DNA of 64,000 bases from Micromonospora ureilytica (GTDB lineage: Bacteria > Actinomycetota > Actinomycetes > Mycobacteriales > Micromonosporaceae). Where the stretch lies: the NCBI RefSeq assembly GCF_015751765.1, contig NZ_JADOTX010000001.1, positions 3,534,001 through 3,598,000 of the forward strand, written 5' to 3'. The translations under genes and the position numbers were made by a program. The notes beneath the pieces were generated by a model, which had not been told where the DNA came from, ran no database searches, and saw only the letters and a program-made list of their open reading frames with translations. Below are positions 22,775 through 32,138 of this stretch, piece by piece; position 1 is the first letter of the stretch, and every line of letters begins with the position of its first letter.

Positions 22775-24276
22775 GTCTCCCGCACGGTGCCGACCGCCAA
22801 CGCGACGACCTCCTCCTCGGTCGCGCCGGCGGGCAGTTCGCCCGCGACGTGGCCGTCCCGCATGACGACGATGCGGTCACTCATCCCCAGCAGCTCCGGT
22901 AGATCGGACGAGATCATCAGCACGGCCGCGCCATCGCGGGCGAGGCGGCGGACGAGGTCGTGAATGGCTGACTTCGCGCCCACGTCGATGCCCCGGGTCG
23001 GCTCGTCGAAGAGCAGGATCCGTGGGTTGAGCGCGAGCCATCGGGCCAGCACGACCTTCTGCTGGTTGCCCCCGGACAGAAAGCGGATCTCCTGGTCGTC
23101 GCCGGCGCCGCGGATCTCCACGGCGGCCAGCAACTGGCGTACGCGGACGGTCCTTGCCGCCCGGCCGGACCGAGCGGCGAAGACGGCCCGGCTGGCGAGC
23201 AGCGCGTTGTCGAGCACCGACTGGCGGGGGACGATCCCCTCGCCCTTGCGGTCCTCGGTGACGTAGGCGATGCCGGCCCGCATCGCGGTGCGGGGTGAGC
23301 GCAGTCGGACCGGCCGGTCGTCGAGCGTGACGTCGCCGGTCGTGAACGGTGACACCCCGAAGATCGCACGGGCCAGCGCGGACCGCCCGGAGCCCTGTAG
23401 GCCGCCGATGCCGAGCACCTCGCCGGCGCGCAGCTGGAGGTTGACGTCCCGCAGCTTCCGGTTTCCCGCGTCGCGAAGGTTGAGCCGCACCGGGCCCCGG
23501 TCCTCCGGGGCGGCCCGGTCCGGGTAGTAGCTGGACAGTTCCCGACCGACCATGTGCCGCACCAACTGGTCGCCGGTGGTGTCCGCGGTGTCCACTGTGG
23601 TTACCCGACGACCGTCCTTGAGAACTGTGATCCGACCGGACAGGTCGAAGACCTCGGCGAGCCGGTGCGAGACGTACAGCAGTCCGATGCCCCGCTCCTG
23701 GAGGCGGCGCACCAGCCCGTAGAGCAGCTCGACCTCGTGGTCGGCCAGCGCGGCGGTCGGCTCGTCCATGATGAGCAGCCGCGCGTCCAGGGCCAGCGCC
23801 TTGGCGATCTCGACGACCTGCTGCTGCGCGACGCCCAACTGCCCCACCCGGGCGTCGGCCGGCAACGTGGTCTCACCGATCGAGGCGAGCAGTCGGGTGG
23901 TCCGGTCGAGCATTCCCCGACGGTCGACGAGCCCGCGACGGACCGGTTCGTGCCCCAGGAACACGTTCTCCGCGACGGTGCGCTCCGGGAGCAGGTTGAA
24001 CTCCTGGTGGATGATGCCGATGCCGGCCCGCTGCGCGTCCCGTGGGCCACGGAACGTACGCGACGCACCGGCGAACTCGACAGTGCCTCCGTCCGGGGCG
24101 TACCCGCCCGAGACGATCTTCATGAGGGTCGACTTCCCGGCACCGTTCTCACCGACCACGGCGTGCACCTCGCCGGGCGCGACATCGAGGTCGACACCGT
24201 CGAGAACGCGGACTCCGAGGAAGGACTTGCCGATGCCCCGAAGGCTGAGAAGCGGCGTCGGCGGTGGATCTGACAT
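22765..24276 (-). CDS. Ribose-type ABC transporter ATPase (RbsA/MglA family)
   Basis: 503 residues from the ATG at 24276 (GAGGG upstream; a GTG 15 bases earlier is less favoured). Two fused nucleotide-binding domains: Walker A GENGAGKST and Walker B LLIMDEPTAAL in the first; a degenerate Walker A GLQGSGRSAL but intact LSGGNQQKV signature and ILLFDEPTRGID in the second, as usual for this family. Energises the two permeases downstream. First gene of the operon 24276 to 16163. Confidence 0.93.
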   Translation of the reverse strand: MSDPPPTPLLSLRGIGKSFLGVRVLDGVDLDVAPGEVHAVVGENGAGKSTLMKIVSGGYAPDGGTVEFAGASRTFRGPRDAQRAGIGIIHQEFNLLPERTVAENVFLGHEPVRRGLVDRRGMLDRTTRLLASIGETTLPADARVGQLGVAQQQVVEIAKALALDARLLIMDEPTAALADHEVELLYGLVRRLQERGIGLLYVSHRLAEVFDLSGRITVLKDGRRVTTVDTADTTGDQLVRHMVGRELSSYYPDRAAPEDRGPVRLNLRDAGNRKLRDVNLQLRAGEVLGIGGLQGSGRSALARAIFGVSPFTTGDVTLDDRPVRLRSPRTAMRAGIAYVTEDRKGEGIVPRQSVLDNALLASRAVFAARSGRAARTVRVRQLLAAVEIRGAGDDQEIRFLSGGNQQKVVLARWLALNPRILLFDEPTRGIDVGAKSAIHDLVRRLARDGAAVLMISSDLPELLGMSDRIVVMRDGHVAGELPAGATEEEVVALAVGTVRETAQ

Positions 24277-24380
24277 CCCGAAAGCCCTCACAGATAGTAG
24301 TTATCGACTGGATCCAGCACCGCGCTCCGGCGGCTCTGAAGGACCGCCCGGCGAACTTTCGCAGCTATCGATGGGGACTT

Positions 24381-24401
24381 ATGTTCGCGTGTTGCGAACA
24401 T
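24381..24401. promoter_or_regulatory. Orphan operator-like palindrome
   Basis: ATGTTCGC (24381-24388) and GCGAACAT (24394-24401) are perfect inverted arms around GTGTT. Lies about 105 bases upstream of the ATPase start and 4 bases before TTGACA on the plus strand. Confidence 0.5.
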
Positions 24402-24576
24402 TCCCTTGACATCAACGAAACATCACACGTATGAAGATAGATGTTTGGATGCGGGTCCGCAATCCTCGACCGGGGCTGATTGCCAGGGCCGTCACCCGAT
24501 CGACAGCGGCGCCGCAGCGAGGGAGTCGCGCACGACCGTCGTCACCTGGGCAGGACGTCGGACGTCACTCCATTGA

Positions 24577-24605
24577 TTGACACTGTTCTATCCCTAGCTC
24601 ATCCT
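24577..24605 (+). promoter_or_regulatory. Weak candidate promoter for the large ThuA/PQQ protein
   Basis: TTGACA (24577-24582), 17-base spacer, CATCCT (24600-24605). An alternative is TTGACA at 24406 with TATGAA at 24430. Leader of roughly 190 bases if the nearer one is used. Confidence 0.3.
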
Positions 24606-24801
24606 GACCTCGTGGATCACCGGACGAGACCTACAGCGATCATCACGCTGTGTGACGTCCTGCGGGTCTGACTGCCGTTTCGGCGAACGGCACGAGGACC
24701 GACCACCGCACCCCGTGCACCCTTGCGCGTCCAGGCACAACCTGGCGCGCCGTGGGGCCCGTGGTGGCAATCGGAGTTGCCCGCCCAACCTAGGAGACGG
24801 C

Positions 24802-27800
24802 ATGCGTCGCAACACATTGCTCATCTCAGTGATCGCCGGCCTGTTGCTGGCGCTCGGACTCGCTCCACCCGCGTCGGCGGCCCCGGCCTTCCGCGCCCTG
24901 GTGTTCAGCAAGACCACCGGCTACCGGCACGACTCGATCCCCGCCGCGATCGCCATGGTCCAGCAGCAGGCCACAGCGAACAACTTCGAGGTGGTGGCGA
25001 CCGAGGACTCGAGCGTCTTCACCGCCGCCAACCTCGCGACCTTCGACGTCATCGTGATGCTCCAGACCTCCGGCATGGTCTGGACCTCGACCGCCCAACG
25101 CCAGGCGGTGGAGGGCTACCTCGCCAGCGGCAAGGGCATCGTGGCCGTCCACAACGCCACCGACATGGGCATCGAGTCCGAGTACCCGTGGTGGGACAAC
25201 ACCATCAACGGCGGCGCCCACATGCCCGAGCACTCGCCCGGCGTGCTGCAGGGCACCGCCATCGTCGCCGACAAGAAGCACCCGTCGACGGCCAGCCTGC
25301 CGGATCGGTGGACCCGCAGCGAAGAGTGGTACAACTTCGACGCCAACCCGCGCGGCAAGGTGCACGTCCTGGTGACCGCCGACGAGCGCACCTACAACCC
25401 GGGATCCCGGGCGATGGGCCCGGACCACCCGATCTCCTGGTGTCGGGACACCGGCGGCGGGCGGGTGTGGGCCACCGCGATGGGCCACGCGATCGCCTCC
25501 TACAGCGAGACGAACTTCCAGAACCACGTCCTCGGTGGCATCAAGTGGGCCGCCGGTAACGCCGCCGGCGACTGCGGCGGCACCGTCTGGGGCAACTTCG
25601 AGAAGCGCACCCTGGACGACAACACCGTCGACCCGATGGCGATGGCCGTGGCCCCGGACGGGCGCGTGTTCTACGCCCAGCGCGGCGGGCAGCTGAAGAT
25701 CTTCAAGCCCTCCACCAACAGCACGGTGACCGCCGGCACGCTGAGCGTCTACACCGGCGGTGAGGACGGCCTCACCGGCATGGCGCTGGACCCCAACTTC
25801 GCCACCAACGGGTACGTGTACCTGTACCACTCGCCGGCGAGCAGCTCGACCGACGTCAACCGGGTCTCCCGCTTCACGATGAGCGGCGACACGCTGAACA
25901 CGTCCAGCGGCGTGACGATCATCGACATCCCCGCGTACCGCGACCGGACGTTCCCGGAGCCCGGCCACACCGGCGGGTACATCGAGTTCGGCCCGGACGG
26001 CAACCTCTACATCGGCACCGGCGACGACACGCCCCCGAACCTCGACCCCAACTGGCAGGGCTACGCCCCGCTGGACTGGCGCTCGGGCAAGTCCAACCTG
26101 GACGCCGCCCGGACCGCGGGTAACACCAACGACCTGCGCGGCAAGCTGCTGCGCATCCGCCCCGGAGCCAGCGGCAGCTACACCATCCCGTCCGGCAACC
26201 TCTACCCCCAGGGCACGGCGCAGACCAAGCCGGAAATCTACGCGATGGGCTTCCGCAACCCGTTCCGCTTCTCGATCGACGCTGCCACCGGCTGGGTCTA
26301 CCTGGCCGACTACGGACCGGACCGGAACCCGCCCACCACTAACCGCGGCCCCGAGGGCCTGGTCGAGCTCAACGTGATCAAGACGCCCGGCAACTACGGC
26401 TGGCCGTTCTGCCACGGCAACAACCAGCCCTACGCGCCGTTCAACCCGGACACCGGCGTCGTCGGCTCGAAGTTCAACTGCTCCGCGCCGGTCAACAACT
26501 CGCCGAACAACACCGGCCTGACCAGCCTGAAGCCGGTCGTCATGCCGAACATCTGGTATGGCTACCCCGCCTCGACGACCTTCCCGGAGCTGGGCTCCGG
26601 CGGTTCCGCGCCGATGGGCGGCCCGGTCTACCGGTACGACGCGTCGAACCCGTCCGCGACGAAGTTCCCGCCCTACTACGACGGGGTGCACTTCTTCTAC
26701 GAGTGGTCGCGCAACTACATCAAGGAGGTGCACTTCGACTCCTCCACGGCGGTGACCCGCACCAACCCGTTCCTGCCCGGCGGCAACTTCAACAAGCCGA
26801 TGGACATGGAATTCGGCAAGGACGGCTCGCTCTACCTGCTGGAGTGGGGCACCAACTTCGGTGGCGGCAACAGCGACTCCGGGCTCTACCGGATCGACTA
26901 CATCCAGGGCGGCCGGTCACCGATCGTCAAGGCCACCGGCACGCCCACCAGTGGCTCCTCGCCGCTGACCGTCCAGTTCAGCAGCGCGGGCACGTCCGAC
27001 CCGGACGGCAACACGCTGAGCTACCTGTGGACGTTCGGCGACGGCACCACCTCGACGGCGGCAAACCCGTCGAAGACGTACACCTCCAACGGCAACTACA
27101 CGGCCCAGTTGAAGGTCACCGACAGCACCGGCAAGACGGGCTTCGCCAACGTCCCGATCACCGTCGGCAACAGCGCGCCGGTGGTCACCATCACCACACC
27201 GGGCAACGGAGGCATGCTGACCTTCGGTGACAAGGTGTCGTACCAGATCAGCGTGACCGATCCGGACGGCGGCACCGTCGACTGCTCGAAGGTCATCCTC
27301 AACCCGGCGCTGGGTCACGACGACCACGCGCACGAGACCACTGAGTACCCGGGCTGCTCGGGCACCATCTCCACCGACCTGCTCGGCGGTCACCCGGATG
27401 GCGCCAACCTGTTCTACGTGCTGAACGCGCGGTACACCGACAACGGCGGCTCGGGGGGCGGGTCCCCGCTCACCGGCACCGCGCAGGCGATTCTCCAGCC
27501 GAAGCACAAGCAGTCCGAGTACTTCAGCAGCCAGTCCGGCATCCGGGTCGTCGACCAGGCGGCGGCGGAGAGCACCAAGCGCGTCGGTGACATCTCCACC
27601 AACGACTGGATCGCGTTCAGCCCGATGAACCTGTCGGGCATCTCGACGGTCAGCTACCGCGTGTCGTCGCCCTCCGGTGGTGGTTCGATCGAGCTGCGCG
27701 CCGGCTCGCCGACCGGCACTCTGCTGGCCACCACCACGGTGCCCAGTACGGGCGGCTGGGACAACTACCAGTCCACGACTCCGGTGAGCGTCGCCGCGCT

Positions 27801-28350
27801 CAGCGGCACACAGACGCTCTACATGGTGTTCAAGAACAGCAGCAACTCGTTCGATCTGGACTCGCACACCTTCGGCGGCAACGGCGTCGGGACACCCGGC
27901 AGTGGTAACGGCGGTGGCCTGGCGGGCAAGACCTACACGGTCACGGCGCAGCACAGCAACAAGCTGATGGACGTCAGCGGTGTCTCCACCGCCGACGGCG
28001 CCCAGATCACCCAGTGGGCGAACACCGGTGCCAACAACCAGAGGTGGCAGGCCGTCGACGCCGGTAACGGCGCGCTCTACCTCAAGGCGGTGCACAGCGG
28101 CAAGTGCGTCGAGGTGGTCGGCAGTTCGACCGCGGCGGGGGCCTTCCTCCAGCAGGCCACCTGCAACAACGGCAACCAGCAGAAGTTCACCGCCACCGCG
28201 ACGGGAACCTCCGCCGTGTACACGGTGAAGAGTGTGCTGAGCGGCCTCTGCGTGGACGTCAACGGTGCTGCCACCACCGACGGCGCCCGACTGTTGCAGT
28301 GGACCTGCCACAGCGCTGCCAACCAGCAGTGGCGGTTCACCGCGGTGTGA
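24802..28350 (+). CDS. Multidomain secreted ThuA / PQQ-type sugar dehydrogenase / PKD / lectin protein
   Basis: 1182 residues. The ATG at 24802 follows AGGAG at 5 bases. Order: signal peptide (1-26); ThuA-like glutamine-amidotransferase-fold domain (about 28-245, FSKTTGYRHDSI, VAVHNATD, HPISWCR); glucose/sorbosone dehydrogenase-type propeller (about 255-690, MAVAPDGRVFYAQRGGQLKIF, MGFRNPFRFSID); PKD domain (about 705-790, YLWTFGDGTTS); an Ig-like segment; CBM6-like domain (about 900-1030); and C-terminal CBM13 lectin (about 1050-1182). ThuA domains take part in trehalose/ketosugar metabolism and the propeller oxidises sugars with PQQ. An extracellular, polymer-bound sugar oxidase is inferred. 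Transcribed alone, ending at a strong hairpin. Confidence 0.85.
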   Translation: MRRNTLLISVIAGLLLALGLAPPASAAPAFRALVFSKTTGYRHDSIPAAIAMVQQQATANNFEVVATEDSSVFTAANLATFDVIVMLQTSGMVWTSTAQRQAVEGYLASGKGIVAVHNATDMGIESEYPWWDNTINGGAHMPEHSPGVLQGTAIVADKKHPSTASLPDRWTRSEEWYNFDANPRGKVHVLVTADERTYNPGSRAMGPDHPISWCRDTGGGRVWATAMGHAIASYSETNFQNHVLGGIKWAAGNAAGDCGGTVWGNFEKRTLDDNTVDPMAMAVAPDGRVFYAQRGGQLKIFKPSTNSTVTAGTLSVYTGGEDGLTGMALDPNFATNGYVYLYHSPASSSTDVNRVSRFTMSGDTLNTSSGVTIIDIPAYRDRTFPEPGHTGGYIEFGPDGNLYIGTGDDTPPNLDPNWQGYAPLDWRSGKSNLDAARTAGNTNDLRGKLLRIRPGASGSYTIPSGNLYPQGTAQTKPEIYAMGFRNPFRFSIDAATGWVYLADYGPDRNPPTTNRGPEGLVELNVIKTPGNYGWPFCHGNNQPYAPFNPDTGVVGSKFNCSAPVNNSPNNTGLTSLKPVVMPNIWYGYPASTTFPELGSGGSAPMGGPVYRYDASNPSATKFPPYYDGVHFFYEWSRNYIKEVHFDSSTAVTRTNPFLPGGNFNKPMDMEFGKDGSLYLLEWGTNFGGGNSDSGLYRIDYIQGGRSPIVKATGTPTSGSSPLTVQFSSAGTSDPDGNTLSYLWTFGDGTTSTAANPSKTYTSNGNYTAQLKVTDSTGKTGFANVPITVGNSAPVVTITTPGNGGMLTFGDKVSYQISVTDPDGGTVDCSKVILNPALGHDDHAHETTEYPGCSGTISTDLLGGHPDGANLFYVLNARYTDNGGSGGGSPLTGTAQAILQPKHKQSEYFSSQSGIRVVDQAAAESTKRVGDISTNDWIAFSPMNLSGISTVSYRVSSPSGGGSIELRAGSPTGTLLATTTVPSTGGWDNYQSTTPVSVAALSGTQTLYMVFKNSSNSFDLDSHTFGGNGVGTPGSGNGGGLAGKTYTVTAQHSNKLMDVSGVSTADGAQITQWANTGANNQRWQAVDAGNGALYLKAVHSGKCVEVVGSSTAAGAFLQQATCNNGNQQKFTATATGTSAVYTVKSVLSGLCVDVNGAATTDGARLLQWTCHSAANQQWRFTAV

Positions 28351-28375
28351 CCCCGCGGCTGTCGCGGTAACAACT

Positions 28376-28431
28376 GACGTCCCGGTCGGGACCGGTATCC
28401 GAGGAACGGAGCCGGTCCCGGCCGGGACGTC
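28376..28431. terminator. Strong bidirectional terminator hairpin
   Basis: Arms 28376-28395 and 28412-28431, 20 bp with a single mismatch, 16-base loop. Located between convergent genes ending at 28350 and 28440. Confidence 0.8.
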
Positions 28432-28439
28432 GTCGTCAA

Positions 28440-29432
28440 TCAGGCAGGCCGACCGGGCGGCGCGGCGAGCAGCCCGGCCGCGGCCAGGTCATCCCACAGT
28501 TCCTCGGGTACGACGATCCCGGACCGTCGCACCGTCTCGACCACCTGCGCCTCGTTGCGGACGCCGACCACCGTCGACACCACTGCCGGGTGCCGGCGGA
28601 CGAAGGCGAGGGCCGCCTGCGGCAGCGTCACCCCGTACGTCTCGCAGACCGTGGCGATCCGCCGCGCCCGCTCGATCAGCGCCTCCGGGGCCTGCTGGTA
28701 GTTGTAGACGGCGTCGGCCGGCGGCCGGTCCCGAGACAGCAGCCCGGAGTTGTAGACGCCCGCGATGACCACGCCCACCCCCCGGTTCTCGGCGGCCGGC
28801 AGCAGGTCGGCCGCCGCGCCCTGTTCGAGCAGGGTGTACCGCCCGGCGCACATCATCACGTCGACGTCGGTCTCCCGGACGAACCGCGCCAGCATCGCCG
28901 ACTGGTTCATGCCGGCGCCGATGGCACCCACGACGCCCTGGTCGCGCAGGTCGATCAGGGCGGGTACGGCCTCGTGCGCGGCCTGCTCCCAGTGGTCGTC
29001 CGGGTCGTGCAGGTAGACGATGTCGATGCGGTCCAGCCCGGTCCGGCCCAGGCTGGCCTCGATCGAGCGGAGCACGCCGTCTCGGCTGAAGTCCCACACG
29101 CGCCGGTGGGTCGCGGGCACGTCGAACCCGTCGGAGTCCCGTAGGTGCGCGTCCTGGGGCGACGGCACCAGGAGTCGCCCGACCTTCGTCGACACCACGT
29201 ACTCGTCTCGCGGCCGTTGGCGCAGCGCCGCACCGAGGCGGCGCTCGGACAGCCCGAGACCGTAGTGCGGCGCGGTGTCGAAGTACCGGACGCCCGCCTC
29301 CCACGCGGCGTCGACAGCCGAGGCGAACTCCTCGTCCGTCGTCGTCCGGTACAGGTTGCCGCCCTGGGCCGCGCCGAAGCCCAGCTCGGTGAGCCGTAGC
29401 TGCGGCCGGCGCGGCAGTGCGCGCGCCATCAT
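28440..29432 (-). CDS. Aldo/keto reductase, L-fucose/aldose 1-dehydrogenase type
   Basis: 330 residues; ATG at 29432 overlaps the previous stop (ATGA). Catalytic tetrad visible: Asp in FDTAPHYG, Tyr in the same motif, Lys in STKVG and His in VYLHDPDD. The long insert around FDVPATHRRVWDFSRDG is typical of D-threo-aldose/L-fucose 1-dehydrogenases. Cytoplasmic, NAD(P)-dependent oxidation of an aldose to its lactone. Last gene of the four-gene set 32087-28440; the lactonase gene is directly upstream, giving consecutive steps. Confidence 0.82.
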   Translation of the reverse strand: MMARALPRRPQLRLTELGFGAAQGGNLYRTTTDEEFASAVDAAWEAGVRYFDTAPHYGLGLSERRLGAALRQRPRDEYVVSTKVGRLLVPSPQDAHLRDSDGFDVPATHRRVWDFSRDGVLRSIEASLGRTGLDRIDIVYLHDPDDHWEQAAHEAVPALIDLRDQGVVGAIGAGMNQSAMLARFVRETDVDVMMCAGRYTLLEQGAAADLLPAAENRGVGVVIAGVYNSGLLSRDRPPADAVYNYQQAPEALIERARRIATVCETYGVTLPQAALAFVRRHPAVVSTVVGVRNEAQVVETVRRSGIVVPEELWDDLAAAGLLAAPPGRPA

Positions 29433-30307
29433 GACGCCTCCAGCCCGTAGACGCGGCGGGCCGTCTCGCCCCAGACCGACGCCTGGTCGGCCCCGTCCTG
29501 GCCCTCCAGCAGCTCTGCCAGGGTGTCGACCCACCGCTGGTACGAACTGGCGAGCAGACAGACCGGCCAGTCCGAGCCGAACATCAGTCGGTCCGGCCCG
29601 AACGCGTCGAGGGCGTCCTCGACGGCGGGTCGAAGGTCACCCGTCGTCCACTGCGGGAGCGGCACCTCCGTCACCAGCCCGGAGAGCTTCGCCGTCGTGT
29701 TGGGCGAGGCCGCCAACGACCGCAGGTCCCGGCTCCACTCCGCCAGCTCCGGACTGCCCAGCGCGGGCTTGCCCAGGTGGTCGAGGACGAAGCTCACCTC
29801 GGGCAGGTCGCGCGTGAGACGCGCGGCCATGGGGAGCTGGTGTTGGCGTACCAGCAGGTCGAAGACGAGGCCGGCCGCGCCGACCGCCGCGATGCCCCGA
29901 CGGACGTCCGGGCGGTCGAGGTACGCCGGGTCGCTCTCGGACTGCACGAGGTGGCGGATGCCGACGAGGCGTTCCCCACCTCGGGCGGCCTGTAGACGTC
30001 CGAGACGCTCGGTGACGTCGTCGGCGGTCAGGTCCACCCAGCCGACGACCCCACGTACCAGGGTGTCCTCGGCCGCCACGCCCAGCAGGTCCACCGTCTC
30101 CGTGTCGGAGGCGATGGACTGCACCACCACTGTCGCGGTGACCCCGGCCGCCTGCGCCGGCGGCGCGAGGTCGGCGGGTTCGAAGTCGGCGTCGATGGCC
30201 GCCATGGTCACCGGGTCGATCCACGTCTGCGGGTGCCGTGCGCGGACCCAGAGGTGGTGGTGCGCGTCGACGATCCCGGCGCGCCCGGGCCTCGTTGCGC
30301 CCGTCAT
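29429..30307 (-). CDS. Amidohydrolase-family sugar lactonase (fuconolactonase-like)
   Basis: 292 residues; ATG at 30307 overlaps the SDR stop (ATGA). Metal-binding DAHHHLW near the N terminus, LDHLGKP in the middle, and FGSDWPV with the conserved Asp near the C terminus, as in L-fucono-/L-rhamnono-1,5-lactonases of the amidohydrolase_2 family. Would open the lactone made by the aldose dehydrogenase next to it. Cytoplasmic. Sugar identity (fucose, rhamnose, arabinose or galactose series) is not decided by sequence alone. Confidence 0.83.
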   Translation of the reverse strand: MTGATRPGRAGIVDAHHHLWVRARHPQTWIDPVTMAAIDADFEPADLAPPAQAAGVTATVVVQSIASDTETVDLLGVAAEDTLVRGVVGWVDLTADDVTERLGRLQAARGGERLVGIRHLVQSESDPAYLDRPDVRRGIAAVGAAGLVFDLLVRQHQLPMAARLTRDLPEVSFVLDHLGKPALGSPELAEWSRDLRSLAASPNTTAKLSGLVTEVPLPQWTTGDLRPAVEDALDAFGPDRLMFGSDWPVCLLASSYQRWVDTLAELLEGQDGADQASVWGETARRVYGLEAS

Positions 30308-31065
30308 CGGCCCAACCAGCCGCCGTCGACGGGCAACACGACGCCGTTGACGTAGTCCGACGCGGCCGACGCCAGGAAGACCGTGGCACCGCCGAGGTCG
30401 TCGGCCCGGCCCCACCGCCCGGCCGGGATCCGGCCGAGGATCGCCTGGTTGCGGTCGGGGTCGTCGCGCAGCGCCTGCGTGTTGTCGGTGGCGATGTAGC
30501 CGGGCGCGATGGCGTTGACGTTCACGCCGTGCGCCGCCCACTCGTTCGCCAGCGCCTTGGTGAGGCCGGCCACGCCCGACTTCGACGCGGCGTAACCGGG
30601 GACGGTGATGCCGCCCTGGAAACTCAACAGCGACGCGGTGAAAATGATCTTCCCTCGGCCGCGCTCGACCATGGTCCGGCCGATCTCCCGGCTGAGGATG
30701 AACTGGCTGCTGAGGTTCACCTCGATCACGTGGTCCCACATCTCGTCCGGGTGCTCCGCGGCAGGGGTCCGGGCGATCGTGCCACCGTTGTTCACCAGGA
30801 TGTCGACCGGCCCGAGCGCGACGATGTCGCGGGCCAACCCGTGCACGGCCGCCCGGTCGCCGAGGTCCGCCCGCAGCGCTGTGAACCGGCGGCCGGTGGC
30901 TCGCACCCGACGTTCGACCTCGCTGCCCTCCGCTTCGAGCTGGGCGGAGACGCCGACGATGTCGGCACCTGCCCGGGCCAGGGCCTCGGCCATGGCGAGG
31001 CCGATACCGCGCCGCGCCCCGGTGACGACGGCGGTCCGTCCGGACAGGTCGAACAGGGCCGTCAC
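30304..31065 (-). CDS. Short-chain dehydrogenase (2-keto-3-deoxy sugar acid or gluconate type)
   Basis: 253 residues; GTG at 31065 overlaps the previous stop (GTGA). Rossmann motif VVTGARRGIGLAMA, NNGG, catalytic Ser in TASLLSFQ and Tyr-x3-Lys in GYAASKSG. Closest in character to 2-deoxy-gluconate/2-keto-3-deoxy-fuconate dehydrogenases (KduD-like). Would act on the keto-deoxy acid produced by the dehydratase at 32195. Confidence 0.85.
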   Translation of the reverse strand: MTALFDLSGRTAVVTGARRGIGLAMAEALARAGADIVGVSAQLEAEGSEVERRVRATGRRFTALRADLGDRAAVHGLARDIVALGPVDILVNNGGTIARTPAAEHPDEMWDHVIEVNLSSQFILSREIGRTMVERGRGKIIFTASLLSFQGGITVPGYAASKSGVAGLTKALANEWAAHGVNVNAIAPGYIATDNTQALRDDPDRNQAILGRIPAGRWGRADDLGGATVFLASAASDYVNGVVLPVDGGWLGR

Positions 31066-32087
31066 TGGTTACCCTCCCGCACATCGAGCAGCACCTTCAT
31101 GACGCCGCCACCCTCCAGCGCCGCGAAGGCCGCGCTGGCCGCCTCGACCGGCTCGACCCGGGAGATGAGCTGCCGTGCCGGGATCGCACCGGAGGCGACC
31201 AGCTGGATCGCCTCCACCATGTCGTCGCGCTGATACAGCCGGGCACCGAGGAGTTCCAGCTCACGCCAGAAGAACCGGTGCAGGTTGACCTCCCGGGGTT
31301 GAGGGTGGATCGCCACCATCACCAGCCGCCCGCGAGTGGTGAGGACATCGACCGCCGTGGTGACGCCGGCCGCGGAGCCGGACACCTCGAAGGCGATGTC
31401 GGCACCCGCGCCATCGGTACGGTCGTTGACCAAGGCGACGACATCTGTCGATCGCGGGTCGACGGCCTCGATCCCGATCCCTTCCGCCACCTCGCGTCGG
31501 AACGGGTCCGGCTCGACGAGGAGCACCCGCGCGCCGCGGCTCCGCGCGACGGTGGCGATGAGGACGCCGACCGGCCCACCGCCGACCACGACCACCTGGT
31601 CGTCGGCGCTCACGTTCCCCCGGCGTACGTCGTGCACGGCGACCGCGACCGGCTCGACGAGCGCCGCGTGGTCGAGTGGCAACTCCTCCGGCAGCGGCAG
31701 GACCAGCTCCACCGGCACGGTCCAGGAGGACTGCATGGCGCCCGGCGAGTCGATGCCGAGGAAGTTCATCGCGTGGCAGACGTGGGAGTTGCCACGCTGG
31801 CAGGCGGCGCACCGTCCGCAGGGTCGGGTCGGCATCACGGTGACGGGCTGACCGATGTTCCAGCCGGTCACGCCCTCGCCGACGGCCGCGATGCGCCCGG
31901 ACATCTCGTGCCCGATGATCGCGGAGTCACCGACCCGGGCGTCCATGTCGCCGTGGTAGATGTGCAGATCCGTACCGCAGATCCCGGTGTACGCCACCTC
32001 GATCCGTACCTGGCCGCGACCCGGCGGCTCCGGGTCACGGTTCTCGATTCCGAGGTTTCGCGCCCCCCGGTAGACGACTGCCTTCAT
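31062..32087 (-). CDS. Zinc-dependent medium-chain dehydrogenase (sorbitol/threonine dehydrogenase type)
   Basis: 341 residues from the ATG at 32087 with GGAGG 5 bases upstream. Catalytic zinc site CGTDLHIYHG and GHEMSGRI; structural zinc cysteines in PCGRCAACQRGNSHVC; nucleotide motif VVVGGGPVGV. Oxidises a polyol or secondary alcohol with NAD(P). First gene after a hairpin (32139-32170) and coupled to the SDR gene, so it may have its own promoter or depend on read-through. Its place in the pathway is unclear: an alternative entry substrate or a later oxidation. Confidence 0.85.
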   Translation of the reverse strand: MKAVVYRGARNLGIENRDPEPPGRGQVRIEVAYTGICGTDLHIYHGDMDARVGDSAIIGHEMSGRIAAVGEGVTGWNIGQPVTVMPTRPCGRCAACQRGNSHVCHAMNFLGIDSPGAMQSSWTVPVELVLPLPEELPLDHAALVEPVAVAVHDVRRGNVSADDQVVVVGGGPVGVLIATVARSRGARVLLVEPDPFRREVAEGIGIEAVDPRSTDVVALVNDRTDGAGADIAFEVSGSAAGVTTAVDVLTTRGRLVMVAIHPQPREVNLHRFFWRELELLGARLYQRDDMVEAIQLVASGAIPARQLISRVEPVEAASAAFAALEGGGVMKVLLDVREGNQ

Positions 32088-32138
32088 CGTTCCTCCGTCT
32101 CGACGGTCGGTACGTCGGTCGTGCCGACCGGGCATGGT

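Larger units (their letters stand above)
24277..24801. other. Divergent regulatory gap, 525 bases
   Basis: No credible gene. It contains the palindrome at 24381-24401, a smaller dyad GCGAACTTTCGC (24351-24362) sharing the GCGAA core, and TTGACA boxes at 24406-24411 and 24577-24582 pointing to the gene at 24802. No regulator gene is adjacent, so the operator's protein is presumably encoded elsewhere. Confidence 0.5.
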
